In this document: piece after piece, positions 17,993 through 26,534 of the stretch
How positions within the stretch are numbered: the stretch's first letter is position 1
Layout of the letters: the number at the start of each line of letters is the position of its first letter
Assembly: GCA_016342325.1 (NCBI GenBank)
Contig: JAEINR010000017.1
Location: 26,702-90,701, forward strand
Direction of reading: 5' to 3'
Length of the DNA: 64,000 nucleotides
Origin: Desulfobacterium sp.
GTDB lineage: Bacteria; Desulfobacterota; Desulfobacteria; Desulfobacterales; Desulfobacteraceae
Program-made: the position numbers and the translations under genes
The notes under the pieces: model-generated
What the model was told of the DNA's origin: nothing
The model's database searches: none
What the model saw: only the letters and a program-made list of their open reading frames with translations

Positions 17993-18729
17993 GGTTTTCT
18001 TCCTTTTAATGCGTTCTCGGCAAGTTCGACAATGTCACCCACCGTTTCCTGATTATAAATGATGGCTCCGGAATCATCGAACCCGAGGGTTCCGTAAGTC
18101 TTGCAAGGGTGTTGTTCTGTTTTTTCAAGGACCACGAACAAAGCGCCTTCAAACGCATTGCCTTGGTTTTTTACCTGGCTGGGTTGCGGTGTATCACAGA
18201 TGCCGCAGACCATGGCCTCTATAGACTCATCCCCCAGCAGGGATGTCATTGCCATGGAGAGCCCGGCCATTCCGGTTGAATCGTCATCACTGATCACAAA
18301 TCCCTCCCCGGTAAGCCCAAGAAGGATAGCCGCTTCTCCAAGAAAGCAGTTGGGCAGGGTATAGGCAAACAGGGCCGGGCTTGCAGCCATGCCGTGGTCA
18401 GGCTTCACCGTGGCAAAATAGTCGTGGTCGGTGCCAAGGCAGCCAAACCGTGTGGAAGCCACTAGGCCGATGTTTCGTTTCTTCTGCCAGTCCTTGCGGT
18501 CTGCGTCCACCATGGCCTTGTAAATTCCTGCAAGCCCGAGCTTTGAAAAATAATCCATTCGCCCAAAGGGTTTGTAGGGGTGGCCAAAGAGTCGTTTTGC
18601 CGTCAGTTTCCCGGGATCTTGCCCAGCCGCAATTTTTTGCTTAGTAGAAACTTGGCCAATGCCGGTTATCGCGATTGCTTGCCCGGTATACCCCTTACCT
18701 AGGCCTGTGATGGTGGTTGGCTGGGTCAT
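17989..18729 (-). CDS. Short ketosynthase-fold protein (N-terminal domain only, Cys replaced by Asp)
   Basis: A 246-residue protein corresponding to the N-terminal half of a ketosynthase. The nucleophile region reads GFVISDDDSTGMAGL, so Asp (about D150) stands in the Cys position. Short KS-like proteins of about 240 residues (ketoacyl-synt_2 type) are known in aryl-polyene clusters. It overlaps both neighbours by four bases (ATGA), so it is a coupled gene and not a decayed remnant. It may be a structural partner of the KS encoded just upstream. Confidence 0.78.
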   Translation of the reverse strand: MTQPTTITGLGKGYTGQAIAITGIGQVSTKQKIAAGQDPGKLTAKRLFGHPYKPFGRMDYFSKLGLAGIYKAMVDADRKDWQKKRNIGLVASTRFGCLGTDHDYFATVKPDHGMAASPALFAYTLPNCFLGEAAILLGLTGEGFVISDDDSTGMAGLSMAMTSLLGDESIEAMVCGICDTPQPSQVKNQGNAFEGALFVVLEKTEQHPCKTYGTLGFDDSGAIIYNQETVGDIVELAENALKGRKP

Positions 18730-19847
18730 GAAAGTGACTCTCCCCGACCCAGCACCAGGGCTGCGTTGATGCCGCCGAAGCCAGAATTTGTGGTCAAAAG
18801 ATACTCCCCTTTAAAGTCCATGGGTTGGTTTGACACCAGGGTTTCGGCCCCGGGTTCCGGCAGGGACAATCCCACCGTGGGGGGCAACACCTGGTGGTCC
18901 AGCATCTTGATACCAAGGGCTGCCTCGATTCCGCCTCCAGCACCCAGGGTGTGGCCCAGGGCCCCTTTCACAGAATTGACCGGGGGGATTTTGTCCTGGA
19001 ACACCCGCTTAAAGGCCGTGAGTTCCATGGCGTCATTGTAAACCGTTCCCGTACCATGGGCACTGATGGCCCCAATGGCGGGGATTTTTGTTCCATTGCC
19101 TTCCAGGGCCTTTGTGACCGCCCGGACAAGACCTGCGCCTTCCCGGTCCGGGGCGGTTATGTGGGAAGCGTCTCCGGCAATGCCCCAGCCTGAAACCTCA
19201 GCCAGAAGATTCATCCCCTTGGCCCGGGCCCTTGTTTCTCCGGTAAGCACCAGGGCCCCAGCACCCTCCCCTAGGGTGAGTCCCCTTCGATTCCGGTCAA
19301 AGGGCTTTGCCGGTTCCGGGGACATGGCCCTCAGGGCTGAAAAACCAGAAAATACGAACTCGGTCACCAGGTCCATGGAGCAGACCAGGGCCGATTGCGC
19401 CTGTCCAAGGGCAATGGCCTGGGCTGCCTTTGCAATGGCAATGGTGGATGATGCACAGGCAGCGCTGATGTTGATGCCCCTGTCCGCAAGATTCAATTGT
19501 TGTGAGATATAGCGGGCCATGGAACTGCACAAAAGGTCGGCCTCCCGCCCGGGGGTATCGATAAGATCGATGCAGGACTTGGTTGTCGCTGTAAACACCA
19601 GGGCATCCGGGTCCAGGGGACTGAGTTGGGAAACGAGGCGCTCCACCAGGGTGGTAAGCATGGACCTGTTGGCGTCGGGAACAAGGTCCCGGATCCAGGC
19701 GGCGCTGTCACTCAGATAGTTGCGGGTGTCAAACCGGTTGATTTTCCCAATGCCTGAGTTCCCGGCCATCAGCAGATGCCAGGTGTCGGAAAGTGTCGGA
19801 CCCAGGGCGGTCACCACCGCTGCATCGGTTATGTATACGCGCTCCAT
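18726..19847 (-). CDS. Beta-ketoacyl-ACP synthase (FabF/FabB-like)
   Basis: 373 residues from ATG 19847, which shares its A with the thioesterase stop (TAATG); the longer start at 19868 is less likely. Catalytic motifs are present: Cys in ISAACASSTIA, His in SAHGTGT, His in GHTLGAGG, and the C-terminal NSGFGGINA loop. It is somewhat shorter than a typical 410-residue FabF, with a trimmed region before the active Cys. It could pair with the short KS-fold protein encoded next. Confidence 0.87.
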   Translation of the reverse strand: MERVYITDAAVVTALGPTLSDTWHLLMAGNSGIGKINRFDTRNYLSDSAAWIRDLVPDANRSMLTTLVERLVSQLSPLDPDALVFTATTKSCIDLIDTPGREADLLCSSMARYISQQLNLADRGINISAACASSTIAIAKAAQAIALGQAQSALVCSMDLVTEFVFSGFSALRAMSPEPAKPFDRNRRGLTLGEGAGALVLTGETRARAKGMNLLAEVSGWGIAGDASHITAPDREGAGLVRAVTKALEGNGTKIPAIGAISAHGTGTVYNDAMELTAFKRVFQDKIPPVNSVKGALGHTLGAGGGIEAALGIKMLDHQVLPPTVGLSLPEPGAETLVSNQPMDFKGEYLLTTNSGFGGINAALVLGRGESLS

Positions 19848-20305
19848 TAAAGGGTGCCTGCCTTCCATCGCTCACAAAAGTTTTTATAAAATTCCGGCTG
19901 GATCATGAAGAGCTGGTAGTCTTGATCCAGAAGCATCTGCACGGTAAATCCCGTGGCTGCGGTTTTTCCCTGGCTGTTGCGAATGATGAACTCGTTGTTT
20001 ATGCGGGCGGCCTCGGTATAGTGAAGCCTGCCTTCGATGGTGATCTCCTCCTGGAATTTCAAGGGATGGAGGTAATCGATGTGAAGGGTCTTGATGGGGG
20101 CAAGGATACCATTGTTATAAAAATCCATGTATCCGATGTTATAAGCCTCCCCCATGGTGACCCTGGCATCTTCGAAGTAGGAGGTAAAATGACCATGCCA
20201 GGCGATTCCCAGGGAATCGACTTCCTGGAACCTTACTTTAGATGTCACGGTTCCGGACAGGGGGTCGGGATCATTTTCAGATCGCTTAAAATAGGGTTTT
20301 TTCAT
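19847..20305 (-). CDS. Hot-dog acyl thioesterase (4-hydroxybenzoyl-CoA thioesterase type)
   Basis: A 152-residue single hot-dog protein. The motif VRFQEVDSLGIAWHGHFTSYFEDAR (residues about 24-48) matches the thioesterase signature with the catalytic Asp in VDSLG. It would release or edit acyl chains from ACP or CoA in the cytoplasm. Thioesterases of this kind are a regular member of aryl-polyene clusters. Start and stop overlap both neighbouring genes. Confidence 0.86.
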   Translation of the reverse strand: MKKPYFKRSENDPDPLSGTVTSKVRFQEVDSLGIAWHGHFTSYFEDARVTMGEAYNIGYMDFYNNGILAPIKTLHIDYLHPLKFQEEITIEGRLHYTEAARINNEFIIRNSQGKTAATGFTVQMLLDQDYQLFMIQPEFYKNFCERWKAGTL

Positions 20306-21075
20306 CTGTTATTATCCTGGTGGTTCATGGATTTAATGTTCTGGGCCATGAGGGCGTGAACCTTTTTTTTCATCTCGCAATGGGGAAGATGGGAGTTAAA
20401 GGTTTCCGGGTGGACCGGGTCCAGCATCCTGATCTTGATGCGGCAGGGCGCGAACCATCCCCTGGCGGGCGGAAAAAAACAGTCTGTGCCGGTGATGCAG
20501 AGGGGCACCAGGGGCACCCCGGCTTCAACGGACATCTTAAACGCGCCGGAGTAGAACTTCTTCAAATTCCCGTCCCGGCTTCTGTGTCCTTCCGGAAAAA
20601 AAAGGATGGTACCGTTCTGTTCAAGAACTGCTTTTCCCGAGGCCAGGATCGATTCCCACGGCCTGGACTCCACATCCAGATAATTGGCAAGCTTCATAAA
20701 GGGTCCGTAAAAGGGCATTTTAAACGGCCAGGACCTGACGGCAAAGCAGACATTGAAGATGGGCAGCTGGTTCATGAAAAAGGTATCGAAAAACGAAAGA
20801 TGATTGACCACGAACACGCAAGGGACAGGAATCTTGCCATCAAATCCTGTGAGCTCCAGGTGCACAAAGGGTGAGATGATCCATTGCCAGATTCTGCCAT
20901 AGTACCAGACGAATTTTCGCATGATCAGCGCATTGTTCCAGGGGGTGGCGAGGCGAAACAACAGAAACACCAAGGGAAAAACAAGGATGCAGACCATTGT
21001 CATGAGGACCGTGGCCGGAATAACCGTTAAATTCATCACAAGGATTCTGAACCAGTGTGGGAAGGTTTTTCTCAT
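20302..21075 (-). CDS. PlsC-like 1-acyl-glycerol-3-phosphate acyltransferase family protein
   Basis: A 257-residue membrane-associated acyltransferase. One or two hydrophobic segments lie in the first 40 residues. The HX4D motif is NHLSFFD and the substrate motif is FFPEGHRSRDG, both characteristic of PlsC. It likely attaches an acyl or polyene chain to a glycerolipid or other hydroxyl at the inner membrane. Coupled by ATGA to both sides. The acyl donor may be one of the cluster ACPs. Confidence 0.87.
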   Translation of the reverse strand: MRKTFPHWFRILVMNLTVIPATVLMTMVCILVFPLVFLLFRLATPWNNALIMRKFVWYYGRIWQWIISPFVHLELTGFDGKIPVPCVFVVNHLSFFDTFFMNQLPIFNVCFAVRSWPFKMPFYGPFMKLANYLDVESRPWESILASGKAVLEQNGTILFFPEGHRSRDGNLKKFYSGAFKMSVEAGVPLVPLCITGTDCFFPPARGWFAPCRIKIRMLDPVHPETFNSHLPHCEMKKKVHALMAQNIKSMNHQDNNR

Positions 21076-22316
21076 TGATTCTCCCGGAAATCAAACACAA
21101 CCGCGGCATTGGTGCCGCCGAATCCAAAGGAGTTGGAGATGGCATGGTTCATGGTGTGGTCCCGGGTCTGTTTGACGACATTGATGTCGGGAAAGCCCGG
21201 TTCAAACCCTTGGAAGTTGATATTGGGTGCCAAAAAACCATGGTGGGCCATGAGGAGGGTGTAAACGGCCTCGCTTGCCCCGGACATCCAGCATTCATGG
21301 CCGGTCATGGACTTTGTCGAAGACACGGGCACCCTATTGCCGAAAATGTTGTGAATGGCCAATGCCTCGATACGGTCACCGGATGGGGTCGATGTTGCAT
21401 GGGCATTGATGTAATCAATCCTGTCTGCATCAAGCCTGGCTGAAATCAAGGCATTTTCAATGGCCAGTCCCACCCCTTCGGCATTTGATTCCGAGAGGTT
21501 GGCGCCGATCTGGGATGAAAATCCGTAGCCCTGGATGATCCCGTAGATTTTGGCACCCCGTTTTCTTGCATGGTCAAGGTTTTCTACCACAAGGCTTGCC
21601 CCTCCTCCGCTGGGAACAAGACCGTCCCTTGCACCGTCAAAGGGCCGACAGGCCGAGGCAGGGTCGGGATGGGTTGAAAAGGCGCCAAGGCTGTCAAACC
21701 CTGCAACCCCCATCCAGTTGGTCTCCTGGGCGCCGCCGGAAAGGACAATATCCTGGAGTCCGCTCTTGATGAGCATATAGGCCTGGCCCAATGCGTTTGA
21801 CCCCGAGGAGCAGGCGGAACTCACGGTCCAGTTGGCCCCCTTGACTTTGAATATCTGGGCAAGGTTCATGGTGATGGTTGAATTCATCAGCCGGAAGATG
21901 GAACCGGTCCCGATATAGTGGGTTTCGTTGTATTTCCTTGCAGTGTCCAGGCAGTCGACCCCGGCCTTTACCGTGGAGTCGTTTCCAAAGACAATGCCGC
22001 ATCGGGAGGATTCAAGGTCTTTGGGTTCAAGGCCTGCATCTGAAACAGCATCCCTGGCAGCCGAATAGGCGTAGAGGGAGGGTTCGCACATGGTGCGCAT
22101 CTGTTTTCGTTTCAACCCCAGATCCTTGGGAGAAAAGTTTTGGATCTGTCCGGTCAACGGGGAACGGAACCCCTTTTCCACCCGCAGTTCATCCCGGACA
22201 ATGCCGGAACGGCCCTGTTGAAGCGAACGTGTCACCTCCTCTTTGCTGTTTCCGATGCAAGAGAGAATGCCAAGGCCTGTTATCGCTACCCTGATTTCGT
22301 CAGAGCTTTTTCCCAT
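21072..22316 (-). CDS. Beta-ketoacyl-ACP synthase (FabB-like)
   Basis: A 414-residue KS with Cys in VSSACSSGSNAL, His in NAHATSTPSGD and His in GHECWMSGASE. The third motif departs from the usual GHTLGA, a FabB-like trait. C-terminal NSFGFGGTNA is intact. One of four KS enzymes in the region with a complete active site; it is translated from ATG 22316 directly after the ketoreductase stop. Confidence 0.88.
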   Translation of the reverse strand: MGKSSDEIRVAITGLGILSCIGNSKEEVTRSLQQGRSGIVRDELRVEKGFRSPLTGQIQNFSPKDLGLKRKQMRTMCEPSLYAYSAARDAVSDAGLEPKDLESSRCGIVFGNDSTVKAGVDCLDTARKYNETHYIGTGSIFRLMNSTITMNLAQIFKVKGANWTVSSACSSGSNALGQAYMLIKSGLQDIVLSGGAQETNWMGVAGFDSLGAFSTHPDPASACRPFDGARDGLVPSGGGASLVVENLDHARKRGAKIYGIIQGYGFSSQIGANLSESNAEGVGLAIENALISARLDADRIDYINAHATSTPSGDRIEALAIHNIFGNRVPVSSTKSMTGHECWMSGASEAVYTLLMAHHGFLAPNINFQGFEPGFPDINVVKQTRDHTMNHAISNSFGFGGTNAAVVFDFRENQ

Positions 22317-23078
22317 CTATACGATTCCCCCGTTTACCCCAAGCACCTGGCCAGTGATGTAGGAGGCCTGGTCGGAACAGAGGAATGTTACGGCTGAAGC
22401 AACCTCCTGGGGTGTGCCGGCCCGCTTCATGGGAATGGTTTTAGCGATCTCTTCCATGGGAAGATTCTCGACCATCTCGGTCTCGATAAAACCCGGGGAA
22501 ACCGCATTAACGGTGATGTTTCTCGATGAGACCTCCCGGGAGAGCGCCTTTGTGGCACCGATCAGGCCCGCCTTGGAGGCGGAGTAGTTGATCTGGCCGG
22601 CCTGGCCCATCTGGCCTGCGGTCGAGGTGATGTTGACAATCCTGCCGAATCGCTTCCGGATCATGTTTTTCACCACAAGACGGGTGACATTATAAAACCC
22701 CGTGAGGTTTGTATCCAGGACACGCTGCCAGTTATCGCGTTTCATCCACACCATGAGCATGTCATCGGTGATCCCGGCATTGTTTACCAGGATTTCTATT
22801 TTTTTGTGCTTTTCCAGGATGGCCTTTACCCCGGCTTCTGCCTGGTCCTGGTCTGCAACATCGAAGCAGATGATCTCCCCGCTTCCCCCGGCAGCTTCAA
22901 TGGCGGACAGGGTCTCCTGGGCGGCGGCTTCGTTCTTGACATAGTTGACAAACACGTGGCTGCCGGTTGCGGCAAGATCCAATGCAACCTGGCGTCCGAT
23001 GCCACGGCTTCCGCCTGTCACCAGGGCTACCTGTTTTAAAGCGATTGGGTCTGTTGGATCGTCGGATGATGTGGTCAT
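22317..23078 (-). CDS. 3-oxoacyl-ACP reductase (FabG-like ketoreductase)
   Basis: A 253-residue short-chain dehydrogenase. Cofactor motif TGGSRGIG near residue 21, NNAG near residue 98, catalytic Ser-Tyr-Lys in NITSTAG and YSASK, and C-terminal GQVLGVNGG. It reduces the 3-keto group formed by the KS enzymes using NADPH. It is the only ketoreductase seen in the region, so it probably acts in every elongation cycle. Flanked by KS genes on both sides. Confidence 0.92.
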   Translation of the reverse strand: MTTSSDDPTDPIALKQVALVTGGSRGIGRQVALDLAATGSHVFVNYVKNEAAAQETLSAIEAAGGSGEIICFDVADQDQAEAGVKAILEKHKKIEILVNNAGITDDMLMVWMKRDNWQRVLDTNLTGFYNVTRLVVKNMIRKRFGRIVNITSTAGQMGQAGQINYSASKAGLIGATKALSREVSSRNITVNAVSPGFIETEMVENLPMEEIAKTIPMKRAGTPQEVASAVTFLCSDQASYITGQVLGVNGGIV

Positions 23079-23083
23079 GGGCT

Positions 23084-24313
23084 TTACGCTCCTTTTATGG
23101 CGGTTAATATCAGACTGGCATTAACTCCGCCAAAGGCAAAATTACTGGTCAGGATATGTTTTAAGGTTTTCTCTGTCATTTGGGTCACATGATCGATGCC
23201 CAGGCAATCGGGATCGATCTCGTCCAGGTTAAGGGTCGGCACAATGATTCCTTTGTCCATCATCAAGAGACAGAAGATCACTTCGATGGCGCCGCTTGCG
23301 GCCAGGGTATGGCCGGTATACCCTTTGGTTCCGCTTACAGGAACCCTGCCCCGGGTAAGCGCGTTTAACGCATGGGCTTCGGCCACATCCCCGATGGTGG
23401 TTCCGGTGGCATGGGCGTTGATGTAGTCAAGATCCTCCGGGGTGATGCCCGCCACGGCAAGGGCCTGGTTCATGCAGTGACCCATGCCGCCGGGGCTGGG
23501 GGAGGTCATGTGACTGCCGTCGCTTGAGGTGCCGTAGCCGGTAATCTCTCCGTAGATGGGCGCATTTCTGGCCATGGCCCGGTCCATCTCTTCCAGGATC
23601 ACGACCCCTGCCCCCTCGCTCACGGCAAGGCCGTCCCGGTGCCGGTCAAAGGGCCTGGGGGTTTTATCCGGGGTGGTGTTGTAGGCCTTAGATGCGGCAT
23701 GGACAACATCAAATACCCCCGCAGTTGAGGGATGAAGCTCTTCGGTTCCCCCGCATACCATGATCTCCTGAATCCCGGCTCGGATGGTTTCAAATCCGGT
23801 TCCAATGGCCTGGGTTGAAGACGCACAGGCCGAACAGGGTGCCATCAGCCGTCCCCGGGTCTTGAGGAGTGCGCCAACATTTGCTGCTGCCGAATGGCTC
23901 ATCACCTTCATGAAGGTGGTCCCTTCCAGGTAATTAATGCCGCCGGATGCCGAGTAATCAGCAAACATTTTTTCGATGGCCTGGGGAGACCCTGTGGTCG
24001 ACCCCATGGAAACCCCGGCTTTTTCAGAGGCAAGTTCAAGGGGATCAAGCCCTGAATCCCGGACGGCATCAAGGGCGGCAAGGGCCGCCATGATGCCCAT
24101 GCGGCCCATGGTCCTGCGCTGTTTCCGGGCAATAAGGCGCGGATCGAAACCCTGGACCCTTCCCCCCACCCGGGTTTTCAACCCCTTTACCCCTTCCCAT
24201 TCGTCCATAAAAGAGATGCCGGAGCGGCCCTTGCTAAGTGCATCCCACACCGCTTCTACTGAATTTCCGATGGGAGAAAGTATCCCCATTCCGGTAATTA
24301 CCACACGTTTCAT
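23084..24313 (-). CDS. Beta-ketoacyl-ACP synthase (FabF-like)
   Basis: 409 residues from ATG 24313, which overlaps the stop of the FAD oxidoreductase gene (ATGA); the longer start at 24334 is unlikely. Catalytic motifs: Cys in APCSACASSTQAIG, His in NAHATGT, His in GHTLAASG and NFAFGGVNA. It lies between the oxidoreductase and ketoreductase genes. Together with the FabB-like KS nearby it may handle starter loading or a separate chain. Confidence 0.89.
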   Translation of the reverse strand: MKRVVITGMGILSPIGNSVEAVWDALSKGRSGISFMDEWEGVKGLKTRVGGRVQGFDPRLIARKQRRTMGRMGIMAALAALDAVRDSGLDPLELASEKAGVSMGSTTGSPQAIEKMFADYSASGGINYLEGTTFMKVMSHSAAANVGALLKTRGRLMAPCSACASSTQAIGTGFETIRAGIQEIMVCGGTEELHPSTAGVFDVVHAASKAYNTTPDKTPRPFDRHRDGLAVSEGAGVVILEEMDRAMARNAPIYGEITGYGTSSDGSHMTSPSPGGMGHCMNQALAVAGITPEDLDYINAHATGTTIGDVAEAHALNALTRGRVPVSGTKGYTGHTLAASGAIEVIFCLLMMDKGIIVPTLNLDEIDPDCLGIDHVTQMTEKTLKHILTSNFAFGGVNASLILTAIKGA

Positions 24314-25875
24314 TGATTCATACCTTGGTTGCATTCCGGAGAAGCCGGGTTCCGGTTATTGTCATCATCGACGTTTTCCTGGTCCCGGGGGCGGGTGGAC
24401 TCTCCATGGCTGCCGTTAAAATCGGTAATGGTCTGGACAAGGGACCCCATGCCCTCCATGGCCATGCAGGCCTGGACACTGCTGATCAATGCCCCGAGAA
24501 CGCCGGACACGGTGAGACTCTGGCCGGCAAGAAAGAGCCCCTTTATCCGGGTCACCGGATTGAGCTGGTTTTTCCAGAAGGTTTCAGCGCTCTTCTTTAT
24601 CCCGTAGGCAGTGCCAAGGGGAGAAAGGGTGTAACGGTTGAAGGTCAGGGGGGTATAGGTGGCAACAACCTGGATCTTATTTCGGGCATCCCCCCATCTG
24701 TCTGTAATGGACTCGACCACGGCGGTTGCCATGGCCTCCTTGGCTTTTAAATATCCGTCCCTGTCCCCACGCTTCAGGTCTGTCAACCTGCGGGTGTCGG
24801 CTTGTGAAACGGCAGTCAATGCCGTCATGGACCAGGCGTTGCCCTGCCTGCCAGGCAGGCCGGACAGATAAATGCTTTTCTTCGGGTGCTCCCGTGGCAA
24901 AGCGGCCGGGTATAGATACACATCCCCTAGGGCAAAAGGACAGTCGTCGCCCATCCACTGGGCTGCCAGACCAAAGATGCCGGTGGTATTTTCGGCCCGC
25001 TGGATCCTGTTTCTAAAGGCGGGGCGGAAGGACTGCCCAGGACAAAGATCGATGATGGCCTGGGGATGCCCGGTAAAGACCGCCTCGTTGCAGGCAATCT
25101 CTTCTCCTGTGGTGAGCCTGACACCCTTGATGCCGCTGGAATCACAATTCAGGCTGTCGACCCTGGCAGAACACCTTAAGTGGCCGCCGGCCTCGGTAAA
25201 GGCATCTGTAAACGCCTTTGCAAGGGGGGTCTTTGCTTCGTCAACCCGCCAGGAGCTGTTCAGGAAGGAGTCGGTCACCAGGAAATGAATGATAGCCGGG
25301 CACTCCTCCGGGGTCATGCCATGGAGGGGGTTGTTGGCCGTCAACACCTTTATCAACGCCTCTGAACACCCCAATTCCAGAAGGTGGGAATGGATAGAGG
25401 TGGAGGAATCCATTCCGTTGTCGCCGACGGGCCCGGGGTTTGCCAGATTATACAGTGGGAACTGCCTGACAGTGGTCGTCATGGAACGAAGATACGCTGT
25501 GATGGCTTTTTCTTCCCTTGGGAAGGCGTCAACCAAAGCGTTGAAAAGGGCAGTGTATCCCCTTGGGACGGTAAATGAAGATGTTGGAAACACGAACTGT
25601 TCATAACCTGAGTCGTCCATGGGAACAAGGTTGAGCCTGGAAAATACGCCAAGGAAACTAAAATAGTGCCTGAGAATCTCGCCGGGTCCCAGGGCGCCGA
25701 GCTTGTGAACCCCGGTGGGAAATACAGTTGATTTACGGACAAAGGTCTGCATCAGGCCGCCGGGCTTTTTATTTTGCTCAAGCACGAGGACACGTCTCCC
25801 GCTTTTGGCAAGGAGGATGCCGGCGGACATTCCGCTGACCCCGGACCCGATTATCACTGTGTCATAAAAAACCAT
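24310..25875 (-). CDS. CrtI-like FAD-dependent oxidoreductase (phytoene desaturase family)
   Basis: About 521 residues from ATG 25875, chosen because AGGAA is properly spaced; ATG 25905 has no ribosome-binding site. The FAD-binding motif VIIGSGVSGMSAGILLAKSG starts near residue 5, followed by GGLMQTF, and the C-terminal flavin segment GLFLAGQSLTVSGVLGA is present. The family includes phytoene desaturases, isomerases and saturases. No phytoene synthase is nearby, so a carotenoid role is unlikely; desaturation or isomerisation of a polyene chain is more plausible. The last 40 residues are polar and unrelated to the fold. Confidence 0.84.
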   Translation of the reverse strand: MVFYDTVIIGSGVSGMSAGILLAKSGRRVLVLEQNKKPGGLMQTFVRKSTVFPTGVHKLGALGPGEILRHYFSFLGVFSRLNLVPMDDSGYEQFVFPTSSFTVPRGYTALFNALVDAFPREEKAITAYLRSMTTTVRQFPLYNLANPGPVGDNGMDSSTSIHSHLLELGCSEALIKVLTANNPLHGMTPEECPAIIHFLVTDSFLNSSWRVDEAKTPLAKAFTDAFTEAGGHLRCSARVDSLNCDSSGIKGVRLTTGEEIACNEAVFTGHPQAIIDLCPGQSFRPAFRNRIQRAENTTGIFGLAAQWMGDDCPFALGDVYLYPAALPREHPKKSIYLSGLPGRQGNAWSMTALTAVSQADTRRLTDLKRGDRDGYLKAKEAMATAVVESITDRWGDARNKIQVVATYTPLTFNRYTLSPLGTAYGIKKSAETFWKNQLNPVTRIKGLFLAGQSLTVSGVLGALISSVQACMAMEGMGSLVQTITDFNGSHGESTRPRDQENVDDDNNRNPASPECNQGMNQ

Positions 25876-25970
25876 TTGCGCGTTCCTGTTAAGGGCTTTA
25901 CTCATTTTTTATTAAGGGTAAGAAAGAAAAATATCATGATCCGATAATATGTCAACCCTGGGGAGACATA

Positions 25971-26534
25971 TCACAGGACAAAGGGAACAAACATGCGGGT
26001 GCGTTGGATGTAGTCCTGGTATGGCGGTCCAAAAAATTCCAGGTTCTCACCCTCCTCTGTCCTGGCCGCCGTATAGAGCACCAGGGTGGTGGCAGCCAGG
26101 GGGATTGTCGTGTACAAGGCCGGGTGCTTGAAAAAAATACCCCAGGCAAGAAAAAGCAGGGACGCATACATGGGATGCCGGATATACCGATAAATGCCCT
26201 CTTCCACGAGATTGACCGTATTTTCAAAGGCAAAGTTTTCTGCATGCTTTGCCCTGTTTTCCTGGCCGCCCATTTTCTTGAGCAGGAACACGCCATGGAG
26301 GACCATGAAAATTGAGACCAGCAGAAGGAACCAGGAGAGGAGCTGAAACCCGGAAAATGGATCCTTGAACCAAACCGGGGCATTGATCAACAGCAGGAGC
26401 AGAATACCTTCAAAGGCAAAAAAACGGTAAAAACCGTGGCACTTGGGGTTGTGTAGGGGCTGCCAGGAGATCCGCACAAAGATCAGGGAGAACACGATAA
26501 ACAGGATTACCCGTGTGGCCATGGTCAACGCCAT
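25971..26534 (-). CDS. ICMT/PEMT-like membrane methyltransferase
   Basis: A 187-residue integral membrane protein with four to five hydrophobic segments and the SAM-binding signature GIYRYIRHPMYASLL near residue 118, followed by a C-terminal EE-containing segment. The family methylates carboxyls, amines or hydroxyls of membrane-embedded substrates. Its ATG directly follows the ammonia-lyase stop (TAAATG). It may methylate the aryl head group or a terminal carboxyl. Regiochemistry cannot be inferred. Confidence 0.84.
   Translation of the reverse strand: MALTMATRVILFIVFSLIFVRISWQPLHNPKCHGFYRFFAFEGILLLLLINAPVWFKDPFSGFQLLSWFLLLVSIFMVLHGVFLLKKMGGQENRAKHAENFAFENTVNLVEEGIYRYIRHPMYASLLFLAWGIFFKHPALYTTIPLAATTLVLYTAARTEEGENLEFFGPPYQDYIQRTRMFVPFVL

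Noticed and set aside
16709..18052. Plus-strand open frame of 447 codons opposite radical SAM gene 2
   Set aside because: It lies entirely over a gene with a clear radical SAM motif and coupled overlaps with its neighbours. The translated product has no recognisable domain.
24310..25875. Carotenoid biosynthesis gene
   Set aside because: The FAD enzyme is CrtI-like, but there is no phytoene synthase or cyclase in the window, and it is embedded among KS genes. ispA and dxs at the left end are ordinary housekeeping genes.
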